Assembly (NCBI GenBank): GCA_942491145.1
Contig: CALOBC010000039.1
Span: 1 to 64,000, forward strand
Length of the DNA stretch: 64,000 nt
Direction of reading: 5' to 3'
From: CAXQUZ01 sp942491145
GTDB taxonomy: Bacteria; Myxococcota_A; UBA796; UBA2385
Part shown: positions 43,083 through 52,202 of the stretch, one piece after another
Numbering within the stretch: the stretch's first letter is position 1
Layout: the number at the start of each line of letters is the position of its first letter
Translations under genes and position numbers: made by a program
The notes under the pieces: generated by a model
Database searches by the model: none
Told to the model about the DNA's origin: nothing
The model's input: the letters and a program-made list of their open reading frames with translations, nothing else

Positions 43083-44822
43083 ATGGTGCAGTGGCGACCG
43101 ATGCTCCGGGCGCCGGTCCTGGGCTGGGGCCTGGGGCTGGTGGCGGGCGGCTTCGAGGCCCTCAAGCTGGCGTTCACCCTCCAGCTCTCAGTGGGCTTTG
43201 GAGAGGCGCTGGCGGGTGCGCTCGTGGCGGTCCTGTGCGGCGGACTGGTGGGCGCGGTGGGCGCCATCGGGCCGGGCCTGGTGGTCTCGCTGCCCCCTTT
43301 TCGTGGCTTCAAGCCTCGCCAGAATGCCCTCGCCATGGCCTTCACCGGTGCAGTCCTTGGGCTGTGGTACCTGCTGCCGGCCGCGGCGCTCAAGCTCGAC
43401 CAGGGCATCGTCGCTGCGGCGCTGGCCATCGCTGCGATGCCCATCGGGGTGGGCGGGGTGGTCTGGTACAACGCCAAGTACTGGCTGATCCGCGAAGACA
43501 TGGGCGACGTGCGGCGGCTGGGCTGGTGGTTCTTTGCACCGATCTTCGGACTGGTCCTCGCGACGGCGGCTGCGGGCTGGCTGGCCTCCGCCGACCAGGG
43601 CAACGCCCGGGCCTTGGCCACGGATCCCGCAGTGCTGCTGATCACCGTGGATGGGCTGGGTGTCGAAGATGTGGGAGGCTTTGGTGCTGCGTCCGGTGCC
43701 ACACCGGCCCTGGAGGCGTTGGCCAGCGCGGGCATCGCCTACGAGATGGCCGTGACCCCGTCCCCCGAGATTGGACCGGCGGCGGCCGCGATGCTGACAG
43801 GCCGTCACCCACTGCGGGCCGACATCCTGCGGTCCGGCGACCGGCTGGCACTTGGCTACGACACCCTTCCTGAACAGCTTCGCGGCAAAGAGGGCTACGC
43901 GACGGCGGCCTTTGTCTCCTCCGCAGCACTGGGTCGGGGCCTGGGCTTTGAGCAAGGCTTCGCCGTGTATGACGACGGCCGGGCGCCCGGTCCCCCAGGT
44001 GTCCAAGAGATCCTGCTGGTGCGTCATGTCGAGCAGTTGATGGTGCTGCTGGGCCAGGTCCCAGCGTGGAGCCCCGGGCGGGACGATGCGGCCACCTTGG
44101 ATCGCGCCGGGCGCTGGATCGAAGGCCTGGGAAGCCGGTCGCTGCTGGCTTGGGTCCAACTCTCGGAGCTCCGGCGCACCCCGGAAGGAGGGCGTGCGGC
44201 GGTCGTGAAGAACCTTGACGTGGGCATCGGTGCGCTGGTGGACACGGCCCGTGCTGCTGTGGGAGACCGTCCCCTGATCGTGCTGGTGATGGGCTCAGGC
44301 GGCCCCGAGGCCACAGGCATCTCGGACCGGGCCGTCCGTGTTCCGCTGATCACCGTCCCCCACGGCCTCCACAACCCCACCCGCCGCATCCCCCAACAAG
44401 TCCGACTGATGGACGTGGCCCCCACCGTGCTCGATCTGCTCAAGCTCGATCCGCTCAAGCATGCCGAGGGTGCCGAGCTGACGGGCTTTGCCGAGCGGGT
44501 CAAGGATCGAGACTACGGCTGCTTGCTGATGGGTTGGGAAGGGGACAACTTGCTGCTCGGCTACCGGGCGAAAGACGCCGGGGGGGAGGGCCACGTCAAG
44601 CTGGTGGTGGCCCCAGCGAGCGGCGCCCGACAGCTCTACTCATTGGCTCAAGATCCCGACGAACAAGTCAGTGTCGCCGAGTCTCAGCCCACCGCTGCCG
44701 ACGTGCTGGAGGGCCGGATCAAAGACGAGGCCGGGCGTCTGTGGCGGGAAGTCCCGCCGCCCAGTGGCCCCCGGTGGCTGCAAGCGCTCTTGCGGCGTCC
44801 TGCACCGAGGGAAGGGGGATAG
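43083..44822 (+). CDS. Membrane-anchored sulfatase-fold protein lacking catalytic residues
   Basis: 579 residues. About four N-terminal helices (1-175) precede an alkaline-phosphatase-superfamily domain (from about residue 183). The first metal motif is recognisable as ITVDGLGVED (D190, D196). The nucleophile segment, which should read C/S/T-x-P-S-R...LTG, is EIGPAAAAMLTGRHP with Ile230 at the nucleophile position. The usual SDHGE metal motif is replaced by VMGSGGPEATG (403-411). Downstream RVPLITVPHGL and VRLMDVAPTVLDLL keep the fold pattern. It is therefore probably a pseudoenzyme. GAGGAGG precedes the ATG. Confidence 0.75.
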   Translation: MVQWRPMLRAPVLGWGLGLVAGGFEALKLAFTLQLSVGFGEALAGALVAVLCGGLVGAVGAIGPGLVVSLPPFRGFKPRQNALAMAFTGAVLGLWYLLPAAALKLDQGIVAAALAIAAMPIGVGGVVWYNAKYWLIREDMGDVRRLGWWFFAPIFGLVLATAAAGWLASADQGNARALATDPAVLLITVDGLGVEDVGGFGAASGATPALEALASAGIAYEMAVTPSPEIGPAAAAMLTGRHPLRADILRSGDRLALGYDTLPEQLRGKEGYATAAFVSSAALGRGLGFEQGFAVYDDGRAPGPPGVQEILLVRHVEQLMVLLGQVPAWSPGRDDAATLDRAGRWIEGLGSRSLLAWVQLSELRRTPEGGRAAVVKNLDVGIGALVDTARAAVGDRPLIVLVMGSGGPEATGISDRAVRVPLITVPHGLHNPTRRIPQQVRLMDVAPTVLDLLKLDPLKHAEGAELTGFAERVKDRDYGCLLMGWEGDNLLLGYRAKDAGGEGHVKLVVAPASGARQLYSLAQDPDEQVSVAESQPTAADVLEGRIKDEAGRLWREVPPPSGPRWLQALLRRPAPREGG

Positions 44823-44873
44823 GGGCGGTCGCCAGTCCTTCGCAACGAAGGACATGGCGGCGGGAGAGTCTGA

Positions 44874-45701
44874 ATGCTGGCCTGGAGCCTGGGAGTCGTG
44901 GCGTGTGGGGTGGCCCATGCGGATCCGGCGGGAGGGATCTCGTGGGGCACCACCATGAGCCGGGTGTTTGAGGTGGTGGTCTTGGTCGCGGGCATGCTGG
45001 CGCTGGCGGGCGGGGCTGCGCTGTGGTGGCGGGCGGCGGGCCATGGCTATGCGCCGCGCCTGCGCACCGGACATGTCGCCAGTCGACGGCGCTTTCGGCT
45101 GTTGAAGAACGTGACCTGTGGCGGCGTGTTGCGGGACTTCACCCCGCTGACTTCCCCGATGGGGGAGCTGGAGTGCTTGGCCTGGACCCTGCAGGTCGAC
45201 GCGGCTTGGCATGACGGCGATGTTCTCAAGCTGGTCCGAATCCACGAAGATGCCGAGTACAGCGCGTTCAGCCTCGATGATGGCAGCGGCCCCATCCGCG
45301 TGTGTCCCCAAGCGGGGGACCGCATCGAGTGGGTTCCGTCCCATGCCCAGGACCGCGCGTACACCCTGCTGGACGCGGTCTTCGAGCGCCCCATCGAAGC
45401 CCGTGTGGGGCGTCCCATCAAGATCTCGCCGGCCCAGCGTGCCCAGCTCCCAGAGCGCGTCGAGTTCCTCCGCGTCTCCGAGGCCGTGCTGCCCGTTGCC
45501 GAGCGCTATGTGGCCACCGGCGTCGCAGCCCCTGAGGGCGGGCTCATGTCCTCATCCGGCCAGCCCCTGGTGCTGGTCCGTGATCTCCTGCCGAGGATCT
45601 TGTGGGTGGGCCGAAGCTGGGCGGAGACCGTGATGATGATAGGGGCCGGCTTCCTCGCGATTGGGATTGCCCTGGGATGGTGGCTGAGCGCTGGCGAATG
45701 A
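44874..45701 (+). CDS. GIDE-like membrane protein (MULAN-type membrane domain)
   Basis: 275 residues with helices near the N-terminus (FEVVVLVAGMLALAGGAALWW) and C-terminus (VMMIGAGFLAIGIALGWWL) enclosing a soluble domain. The order LTSPMGELECLAWTLQVD, EDAEYSAFSLDDGSGPIRVC, then GDRIEWVP resembles the GIDE domain found in eukaryotic MULAN/MAPL ubiquitin ligases and in many bacterial proteins. There is no RING finger. ATG 44874 has GGAG eight bases upstream. It follows the sulfatase-fold gene by 51 bases. Confidence 0.6.
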   Translation: MLAWSLGVVACGVAHADPAGGISWGTTMSRVFEVVVLVAGMLALAGGAALWWRAAGHGYAPRLRTGHVASRRRFRLLKNVTCGGVLRDFTPLTSPMGELECLAWTLQVDAAWHDGDVLKLVRIHEDAEYSAFSLDDGSGPIRVCPQAGDRIEWVPSHAQDRAYTLLDAVFERPIEARVGRPIKISPAQRAQLPERVEFLRVSEAVLPVAERYVATGVAAPEGGLMSSSGQPLVLVRDLLPRILWVGRSWAETVMMIGAGFLAIGIALGWWLSAGE

Positions 45702-45753
45702 GTCGTCAGACTGCGGTCCACCGTGACACCGGGCGCTCCCCCCTGGAGACCAG

Positions 45754-46272
45754 ATGTCTTTTTCCACTGGGCCTGAAGCTGTGATTGCCGACGGTGTGGT
45801 CGGTGTCTTCCATTACCACCTCACCGATGACGAGGGCACTGTCCTCGACAGCACCCGCGGGGAAGACCCGATGGCCTACCTGCACGGCAGGGGCGCCATG
45901 ATCGAGGGCCTCGAGCGGGCACTCACGGGTCGTGCGGCCGGCGAGACCTTCACCGTGCGGGTCGAGGCCGAAGACGCCTATGGCGCGCTGGTCGACGCAC
46001 CGGAACAGAAGGTCCGCAAGAACCAGTTCCCAAAGGACTTTCCGATCGAGGTCGGCCAGATGGTGCCCCTGGAGGGCGAGGGCGGCGCGCCCCTCAACGT
46101 CTGGATCAGCGAGGTCAAGGGCGCTTGGGTCACGTTGAGCCGCAACCACCCGCTGGCGGGCCAGGCCCTCAACTTCGAGGTCGAGGTGGTCGGCACCCGG
46201 CCGGCGAGCGCCGACGAGCTCAAGCACGGTCATGCCCACGGGCTCGACGGCTCCCACAGCCACGGCCACTGA
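45754..46272 (+). CDS. slyD: FKBP-type peptidyl-prolyl isomerase SlyD
   Basis: 172 residues. FKBP core split by the insert-in-flap domain as in SlyD: VGVFHYHLTDDEGTVLDST, then GRGAMIEGLERALTGRAAGE, the insert (about 75-125), and NHPLAGQALNFEVEVV. The tail GHAHGLDGSHSHGH is His-rich and should bind nickel or other metals, as in SlyD proteins that serve hydrogenase maturation. GGAG lies before the ATG. It is the last gene of the co-directional run that starts at moxR, with a 52-base gap. Confidence 0.93.
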   Translation: MSFSTGPEAVIADGVVGVFHYHLTDDEGTVLDSTRGEDPMAYLHGRGAMIEGLERALTGRAAGETFTVRVEAEDAYGALVDAPEQKVRKNQFPKDFPIEVGQMVPLEGEGGAPLNVWISEVKGAWVTLSRNHPLAGQALNFEVEVVGTRPASADELKHGHAHGLDGSHSHGH

Positions 46273-46302
46273 CGGTGTGGAAGGGGTCGCACTGGGTTGG
46301 CT

Positions 46303-47010
46303 TCACCCCAGCGGTGACGCTTCCCATGTGGTGCGCACCGGCTCCAGGTCCCAGCCTCCTGCGAGGGTGGGGGTCTGGGGCTGGGCGCGTCCGCGGACCG
46401 TGTCTCGGATCAGCGCGCACAGCTCGATGATGAACCGAGCCCCGTACAGCAGCACCGTTGCGGCGACGGCTGCACCGGCGTGGACGTGCACCAGTGCGAG
46501 GTCGGCGACCGTCGCGAATGGGCTGATGATCGCAATTGTGAGCAGGGCACCGTACACCAAGCCCCAGGTGGCTTCAGGGCCGTGTCGGCCCGAGCTGAGG
46601 GCGACCGACGGCGTGCCCAGTCGCGCCAAAACGCCCGACATCAGCCACCGCGCCGTGGTCCAGATCGAGCCGGAGACCACCGCCACGCTCAATCCGAGCA
46701 CGAGGCCGTGGGCGAGCATCGCCACCCCCTCGGCCATGGCGCTGGAGAAGATGAGGTGCTGGACCAAGCCCTGGGCGAACAGGCTGAGGCCCAGCGTCGC
46801 CAGCCCGGCGACTGTTGCCAAGCCGAGCGCCGCGAAGCTGGCCATGCGAACCCGGCGTCCCCGCTGGAGCTGAAGCACCTGCTCTCGCCACTCCGCGTCC
46901 GCCCGGCGCGTGAGATCCAGCCGCGGGGAGTGGGGATGGCGGCCACAGGTGGCAGCGCCGTCGAGCGTGCGGCCGCACCGATCACAAGCGAAGCGGGGTT
47001 GAGGGGGCAT
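46303..47010 (-). CDS. Multi-pass membrane protein with N-terminal zinc-finger-like motif
   Basis: 235 residues. The N-terminus CDRCGRTLDGAATCGRH (C9, C12, C22, H25 approximately) looks like a small zinc-binding knuckle, followed by a basic segment and about five or six hydrophobic helices (FAALGLATVAGLATLGLSLF, LVYGALLTIAIISPFATVAD). No family recognised. It is convergent with slyD (30-base gap) and divergent from xseA. Confidence 0.6.
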   Translation of the reverse strand: MPPQPRFACDRCGRTLDGAATCGRHPHSPRLDLTRRADAEWREQVLQLQRGRRVRMASFAALGLATVAGLATLGLSLFAQGLVQHLIFSSAMAEGVAMLAHGLVLGLSVAVVSGSIWTTARWLMSGVLARLGTPSVALSSGRHGPEATWGLVYGALLTIAIISPFATVADLALVHVHAGAAVAATVLLYGARFIIELCALIRDTVRGRAQPQTPTLAGGWDLEPVRTTWEASPLG

Positions 47011-47164
47011 GGAGGCTTCCTATCCGCGGTGGGGATCTTCGGTTCGGCCGGGCGCGGGCGGCTTGCAAGCAAATTGAGACACGGCTGGCGACGGGAAGTT
47101 CCCGGTGCGCGCCTTGCGGGCCTTTAGGGACGGTGTACGAAGCACATCCAATCGGGGAGTGCGA

Positions 47165-48358
47165 ATGTCGTCAACGGATGCTGTGCCAGGAGTGAGCGAG
47201 CTTCTCGAAGAGCTCCAGCAGCTCATGGCGGGCCACTTTGGCCGCATCCAAGTGCGGGGTGAGGTCTCTCAGTTCACCGCCGCTCGGTCGGGGCACTGGT
47301 ACCTCTCGGTCAAGGATCGGGACTCGGTGCTGAGCTGCGCGATGTTTCGGGGCTCCAACCGGTGGCTGGGCTGGCAGCCCGAGATCGGCGAAGAGGTGGT
47401 GCTGACGGGTGAGCTGGAGATCTACGCGCCCCGGGGATCGCTCAGCTTTGTCGTCCGCCACATGACCCGCGCGGGCGCGGGCACCCTCGCCGAGCAGATC
47501 GAAGCCATCAAGCGGCGCCTGGCGGCAGAAGGCTTGTTCGATCCGGCGCGCAAGCGGCCGCTGCCCGCGGTTCCGGCGATGGTCGGGGTGGCGACCAGCG
47601 CAACGGGCGCGGCCCTTCAAGACGTGCTTCGGGTGGCGGAGCAGCGCTTCGCCGGCATGCCGATCTTGATCGCCCCCTGCACCGTGCAAGGCGTCGGTGC
47701 GCCGGCCAGCGTGGTGGCGGCCCTGCGGGCGCTTGCCGAAGACGGCCGGGCGAGCGTGGTGATCGTGGGCCGGGGCGGTGGCTCGGCCGAGGACCTGATG
47801 GCCTTCAACGACGAAGCCGTGGCCCGGGCGATCGCCGCCATGCCGATGCCGGTCGTGAGCGCCGTGGGTCACGAGACTGACGTGACCATCGCTGATCTTG
47901 TGGCAGATGTGCGCGCCGCCACCCCGTCGCATGCCGCCGAGCTGGTGGTCCCGGAGCGGGCGGCCTTGGTCGGGATGGTGGAGGGCCTGGGGCTCCACCT
48001 GCGCCTGCGCATGCGGCACCAGTCCGATCGTCGTCGGGCTCGGCTGGGGGCATGCCGGCTGCGCACGCCAGCGCTGGTCATCGAGCGGGCCCGCCGGCGG
48101 GTGGAGATCGCTGGCGACCGCATGGCCGTGTCCGCGGGGGATGCGGTGCGGATGCGCAGCCGCCGGTTGCTTGCGGCGAGCGAGGCGCTCCGTCGTCTCT
48201 CGCCACAAGCCGTCTTGGACCGCGGCTACGCCATTGTCACCGACGATCAGGGCACTGTGCTCCGCGCCCCAGACGCGCTCGCGGAGGGGCAGCGCTTGCG
48301 GGTTCGGCTCGCTCAGGGCGCCGTCCAGGTCAACGTCTTGGGACCTTCACTTGGGTGA
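47165..48358 (+). CDS. xseA: Exodeoxyribonuclease VII large subunit
   Basis: Catalytic subunit of a nuclease degrading single-stranded DNA from both ends. 397 residues: N-terminal OB-fold (IQVRGEVSQFTAARSGHWYLSVKD), central catalytic domain (GVATSATGAALQDVL, VVIVGRGGGSAEDLMAFND, VVSAVGHETDVTIADLVADV, ATPSHAAELVVP) and a C-terminal domain ending in VLDRGYAIVT. ATG 47165 is the start that fits the family. No small subunit gene (xseB) is seen nearby. The last 12 bases overlap the convergent gene. Confidence 0.93.
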   Translation: MSSTDAVPGVSELLEELQQLMAGHFGRIQVRGEVSQFTAARSGHWYLSVKDRDSVLSCAMFRGSNRWLGWQPEIGEEVVLTGELEIYAPRGSLSFVVRHMTRAGAGTLAEQIEAIKRRLAAEGLFDPARKRPLPAVPAMVGVATSATGAALQDVLRVAEQRFAGMPILIAPCTVQGVGAPASVVAALRALAEDGRASVVIVGRGGGSAEDLMAFNDEAVARAIAAMPMPVVSAVGHETDVTIADLVADVRAATPSHAAELVVPERAALVGMVEGLGLHLRLRMRHQSDRRRARLGACRLRTPALVIERARRRVEIAGDRMAVSAGDAVRMRSRRLLAASEALRRLSPQAVLDRGYAIVTDDQGTVLRAPDALAEGQRLRVRLAQGAVQVNVLGPSLG

Positions 48359-48967
48359 GGGCTCGGACCGCTCGTAGCAGACCTCGGCGCCGTGGCCTTC
48401 CCGCCGCAGGGTCAAGCGACCGCGGGCGTGGGTGTCCAACACCAAGTACTCGGACCGCTGGTGCTGGTGGTTCGGCTCCACAATGGTCTGCTGCACGGTG
48501 TCGCCGGGACTGAGCCGGACCCAGCGGTGCTCGATCGGTCCGAGGGCCGGGTCCCAGCGGGTGGCGAGGATCAGCTCGGGTCCGCCGGTGGTGCTGGAGT
48601 CATCTTCACCGCCGGGCCGCCCCCGCAAGATCTTGAGCCGGCGCTGGCTGGGGACCGGATCCCGACCCGAGACCAAGTGGCAGCTCGGGTCGCCCCGCTC
48701 CACACCCGACTGGCGGGGGTCCACGACGGTGTTGTCATCGAGGGTTGTCCAGCCGACGGCATCCCGCAGCTCGTCGGTGCCGTCCGGGTTCAGGCGGCGT
48801 GTGGCCATCCCGTACACCACACTGGCGTCCTGCTGTTCGACGCTGTTGGACTCCAGCGCCAGCTCGATCGCCACCGAGTCGTGCAGCACGGCACGTGCCT
48901 CGGGGGTCCAAGCGGTGGTCACCAAGAAGGTGACGGTGGCAGCAGTGGCAGACAGGGCGACGCTCAT
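48347..48967 (-). CDS. Exported hypothetical protein, 206 residues
   Basis: ATG 48967 starts a plausible signal peptide (SVALSATAATVTFLVTTAW with a possible cut after ARA); upstream in-frame Mets lack this. The mature part is hydrophilic with Arg/Asp- and Val-rich beta-like segments and no recognised domain. Its 3' end overlaps the xseA stop by 12 bases (convergent), and it diverges from the DUF218 gene. Confidence 0.55.
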   Translation of the reverse strand: MSVALSATAATVTFLVTTAWTPEARAVLHDSVAIELALESNSVEQQDASVVYGMATRRLNPDGTDELRDAVGWTTLDDNTVVDPRQSGVERGDPSCHLVSGRDPVPSQRRLKILRGRPGGEDDSSTTGGPELILATRWDPALGPIEHRWVRLSPGDTVQQTIVEPNHQHQRSEYLVLDTHARGRLTLRREGHGAEVCYERSEPSPK

Positions 48968-49065
48968 GTTGCTGAGATCGGCAGCACTGCCGGTCGGGAA
49001 CAGGGCGATCGTCCCCTTTTTCTGGCCGAGGGTGCAACAATCGGAAGTCGTGTGGAGGGGGACCG

Positions 49066-49815
49066 ATGACCCAGGGCTCGGCGCCGGACAGTGCGACTCC
49101 AAGCTCACTGAGTGAAGACGGCCGACAATTGCCATCTATAGACCACTTTGGTGGTGCTTCGACGGGCGGAGGGGGCCTGACGCAAGCAGCGCTGCTCGCG
49201 GCCGTGCAAGCCCACGATGCCGTCATGGTGCTGGGCAAAGAGCTGCGCCACGAGCCCAATCGCGCACAGCGGGAGCTCCGGGCACGATCTGCGGCCGCTG
49301 CTGTGGCCCTGGCGGTCGAGGGCGGCCCAAGATGTGTGCTGACATTGGAAGCCCCGCTGCGTGGACAGGCCGAGGCCGGCAGCACCATTGTGTGCCGCTA
49401 CCTGCGTGAGCTGGGCGTCTTGGACAACCAGATGGTCGTCGAGCGGCGCACCCGGTCCACCCGCGAAGAAGCGCTGGGCGCCCGTCGGGTGCTGCGCGGG
49501 CGGGGTCTACAGCGGGTGCTGGTGTTGACGACCTCGTACCATGTGCCCCGTGCACAGCAGATCTTCGAGGATGTCCTCGGGCCTGGGGCCACGGTCTGGG
49601 CGGCGGCAGATCTGGGACCGCTCGCGGCCGGTCGAGCGGCGGCGTGGATCGTTGAAGGCCGCCCCGACGCCCCCACATTGGTGGCCGAGGGCCGGGTGGA
49701 GCGGCGGTTCCATCGGCTGGCCCGGTGGCTGACCCCCTTGCCCCGGGCGGTGCGGTGGCAGCTGGAGGTGCAGGCCGGCGCCCTGCTCCGGGGCATGACT
49801 GGACTGGGGAAATGA
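49066..49815 (+). CDS. DUF218 family protein (YdcF/SanA/ElyC type)
   Basis: 249 residues. The core from about residue 50 has the family order: VMVLGKELRHE (usually VVLGG), ARSAAAAVALAVEGG, STREEALGARRVL and VLVLTTSYHVPRAQQIF, the most diagnostic segment. The family is linked to cell-envelope homeostasis (SanA, ElyC) and often has a membrane anchor, which is not obvious here. GGAGGGGG precedes ATG 49066. Convergent with the histidine kinase gene. Confidence 0.75.
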   Translation: MTQGSAPDSATPSSLSEDGRQLPSIDHFGGASTGGGGLTQAALLAAVQAHDAVMVLGKELRHEPNRAQRELRARSAAAAVALAVEGGPRCVLTLEAPLRGQAEAGSTIVCRYLRELGVLDNQMVVERRTRSTREEALGARRVLRGRGLQRVLVLTTSYHVPRAQQIFEDVLGPGATVWAAADLGPLAAGRAAAWIVEGRPDAPTLVAEGRVERRFHRLARWLTPLPRAVRWQLEVQAGALLRGMTGLGK

Positions 49816-49828
49816 GCCGGACGGAGGG

Positions 49829-52114
49829 TCAGTCCTTGGGGGCCTTCCCCGCCCGCGGTAGCCCCGCGAACAGACCCTGACGGGCGGCGCCCGGGGCGAG
49901 GGTGAGCAGGCGGCGACCCCGTGGTAGAGGGCCTTTGGGACTCTTGGGTGCGGGTCCGACCGGCGCTGTCTCGGACGCACGGGATGGCAGGCGCAGCTGG
50001 AAGACCGTCCCCCCCTCAGGGCCGCTGCGTGCCGTCAGCTCCCCGCCGTGGGCTTCCACCAGTCGACGACTGATGGCCAGTCCCAGCCCCGTGCCGGCCC
50101 GCTTGGTGGTGAAGAAGGGGATGAACAGCTTCTCGAGCGCGTCGGCTGGAATGCCCGGGCCATCGTCCTCCACGGTGATCTCAACGGCGGCGGCCCCTCT
50201 CCGCGACGGATCGGAGAAGCGGGTGGGACGGATCGCGACGCGCACGGCACCTGTCGGGCTGCCTTGCTGCGCCTCGACGGCATTCTTGACCAGGTTCAGC
50301 AGCACCTGGACGAGCTTGTCGGCGTCCGCCCACACCTCGGGCAGGGGCTCGTCCCCCTCGTGGTGGATCTCCTGGGTGAGCTCGATGCCGTCGTCACGTC
50401 CCTCCACCCGCGCCAGCGCGAAGACCCGGGCCACGAGGTCCACCAGGTCGATGCGCTCGGCCCGAACCATCAGCGGGCGGGAGTAGTCGAGGAACTGGTT
50501 GACCACGCCCGCCAAGCGGTCGGTCTCGTCCACAATGACGTCCAGCAGGTCTTCGAGCTCTTCGGCTGCATCCGGGTCTCCCCGGGCCTGGCGCACGAAC
50601 TCGGCCGCACCCTTGATGCCTGCGAGGGGATTGCGGATCTCGTGGGCGAGTCCAGCCGCCATGGTGCCGAGGGCTGCGAGGCGGTGCTGCTCTTCGAGGG
50701 CCTCGAAGCTGTAGATGTTCTCGATGACCACAGCCGCCCGGTCGACGACTTCGGACAGCCGTCGGGTCTCTTCGCGGGAGAAGCCATCGGACCAGGGCGC
50801 CGACTTGAGGTTGAGCCACCCCAGGACCAGCTCGCCCGACATGACCGCGATGCTGAGATCGGCGTCCATGGCTTCGAGGGTGCGCAGGCGCAGGGCGGCC
50901 TCTTCGTGTCCCGGCAAGCGACGGCGGACCCGACGGCGGAGGGTCGACGCGGCGTACACGCGCTCTCCCGCGAGGAAGCCTTCGGTGAACGGGCGGGCCG
51001 CGATGGACGGCATCAGGGGCTGGGGCATCGGTCCCCGGCTGAGCCGAAGTCGGTAGGACCCGCGCTCTGGTGTCCACAGGTACAGGCTGGTCAGCGGCAC
51101 CCGGCCCGATGCGTGCAAGTGCCCGAGAAGCTCGTCGCCCAGGCCATCCAAGCGAATCACCTTGGACAGCGCCACGTCAGCGGCGGCCACCGCTTCTTCC
51201 AGGCGCTGGCCCTGGCGGTTGAAGTACGCGAAGCCCAGGCGCTCCAGCCGGTTCTTCAGGGGCTCAAACACGCTGAGGAACAGTGCGCTCGCCAGGAACA
51301 CCTGAAATGCGACGTGCAGCCGATAGTCGACCAGTGCCTCCGACCCGAGCACCGTGAGCCCGCCGAAGGTCAGCAGGATCAGGCTGGTGCAGCACAAGAC
51401 GAGGATGCGGACGAACACCTCGTGCAGGTCGGGAAGCCGGTAGAGCTGGACAATCTGGTACAGGAAATACACGAAGGTGGCGCCGAGCACGGCCCCGGCG
51501 GGGGGAGCGGCCCCCTGGAGGAGGAAGCTCCGGCTCAAGGCGCCGGCCTGGTCGATGGTCTCGGGGGGGGCCAGGCTGCGGATGAGCAGCTCCAGCGTGG
51601 TGGCCAGCACCGTCGCCCCCAGCAGCCCCAACAGGTACCGAACCCGCACCTTGTGCACCGGCTGGTCGCTGAGCTGATGCTCGGTCCACAGGCGATTGAG
51701 GCTCAGCCCCAGACCGCCGAGAATGAAGATGGCCAGCATCACTTCGGGCCATGTGGCGCGGAGCTCGTCGCGGTAGGTGCTCACGTCGATGATGAGAAAC
51801 GCGATGACCGCAGCGGACGAGAGCAGCCAGTGCCGGCGCAGGCGGGCCCGGGCACGGTGATCCGGTGGACCGAAGTACTCCTCGAGGAACCCGAGCAACG
51901 CGGGCGGCAGCAGGGTGCCCGACGCCGCATACAGGTAGCGAAGGGGGTTGAGGCCAGGCAGCAGGTACAGCGTGAAGCTGCCAAAGCACGCCGCTGCAAG
52001 CACAGCGACGACGAGGAAGGCCCGGCGGGCGGGGTGGGTGCGGTCACCGGACCAGCCCCGGATGCCGAGCGTGGCGCAAGCGGCTGCGGCGATGAGGTAG
52101 ATGAGCGTGTTCAC
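49829..52114 (-). CDS. Membrane sensor histidine kinase
   Basis: 761 residues. About seven N-terminal helices (1-240) form a membrane sensor module, followed by a GAF-like region (about 300-460), the HisKA dimerisation helix with the phosphoaccepting His491 (AAGLAHEIRNPL), and an HATPase_c domain with N box LLNLVKNAVEAQ, G1 VEDDGPGIP, F box FIPFFTTKRAGTG and G2 GLGLAISRRLVEAHGG. GTG 52114 has GGAGGA six bases upstream. No cognate regulator is adjacent; the lone receiver at 33.5 kb is a candidate only by presence. Confidence 0.92.
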   Translation of the reverse strand: MNTLIYLIAAAACATLGIRGWSGDRTHPARRAFLVVAVLAAACFGSFTLYLLPGLNPLRYLYAASGTLLPPALLGFLEEYFGPPDHRARARLRRHWLLSSAAVIAFLIIDVSTYRDELRATWPEVMLAIFILGGLGLSLNRLWTEHQLSDQPVHKVRVRYLLGLLGATVLATTLELLIRSLAPPETIDQAGALSRSFLLQGAAPPAGAVLGATFVYFLYQIVQLYRLPDLHEVFVRILVLCCTSLILLTFGGLTVLGSEALVDYRLHVAFQVFLASALFLSVFEPLKNRLERLGFAYFNRQGQRLEEAVAAADVALSKVIRLDGLGDELLGHLHASGRVPLTSLYLWTPERGSYRLRLSRGPMPQPLMPSIAARPFTEGFLAGERVYAASTLRRRVRRRLPGHEEAALRLRTLEAMDADLSIAVMSGELVLGWLNLKSAPWSDGFSREETRRLSEVVDRAAVVIENIYSFEALEEQHRLAALGTMAAGLAHEIRNPLAGIKGAAEFVRQARGDPDAAEELEDLLDVIVDETDRLAGVVNQFLDYSRPLMVRAERIDLVDLVARVFALARVEGRDDGIELTQEIHHEGDEPLPEVWADADKLVQVLLNLVKNAVEAQQGSPTGAVRVAIRPTRFSDPSRRGAAAVEITVEDDGPGIPADALEKLFIPFFTTKRAGTGLGLAISRRLVEAHGGELTARSGPEGGTVFQLRLPSRASETAPVGPAPKSPKGPLPRGRRLLTLAPGAARQGLFAGLPRAGKAPKD

Positions 52115-52202
52115 GGATGGTCCTCCGGGGGGCGCTCCCGCAACCGGGCCGCAGTGAACTCGTTATTCGGGCGGTGCCCATCAGGGGCGGCAGGAGGTCG
52201 AG

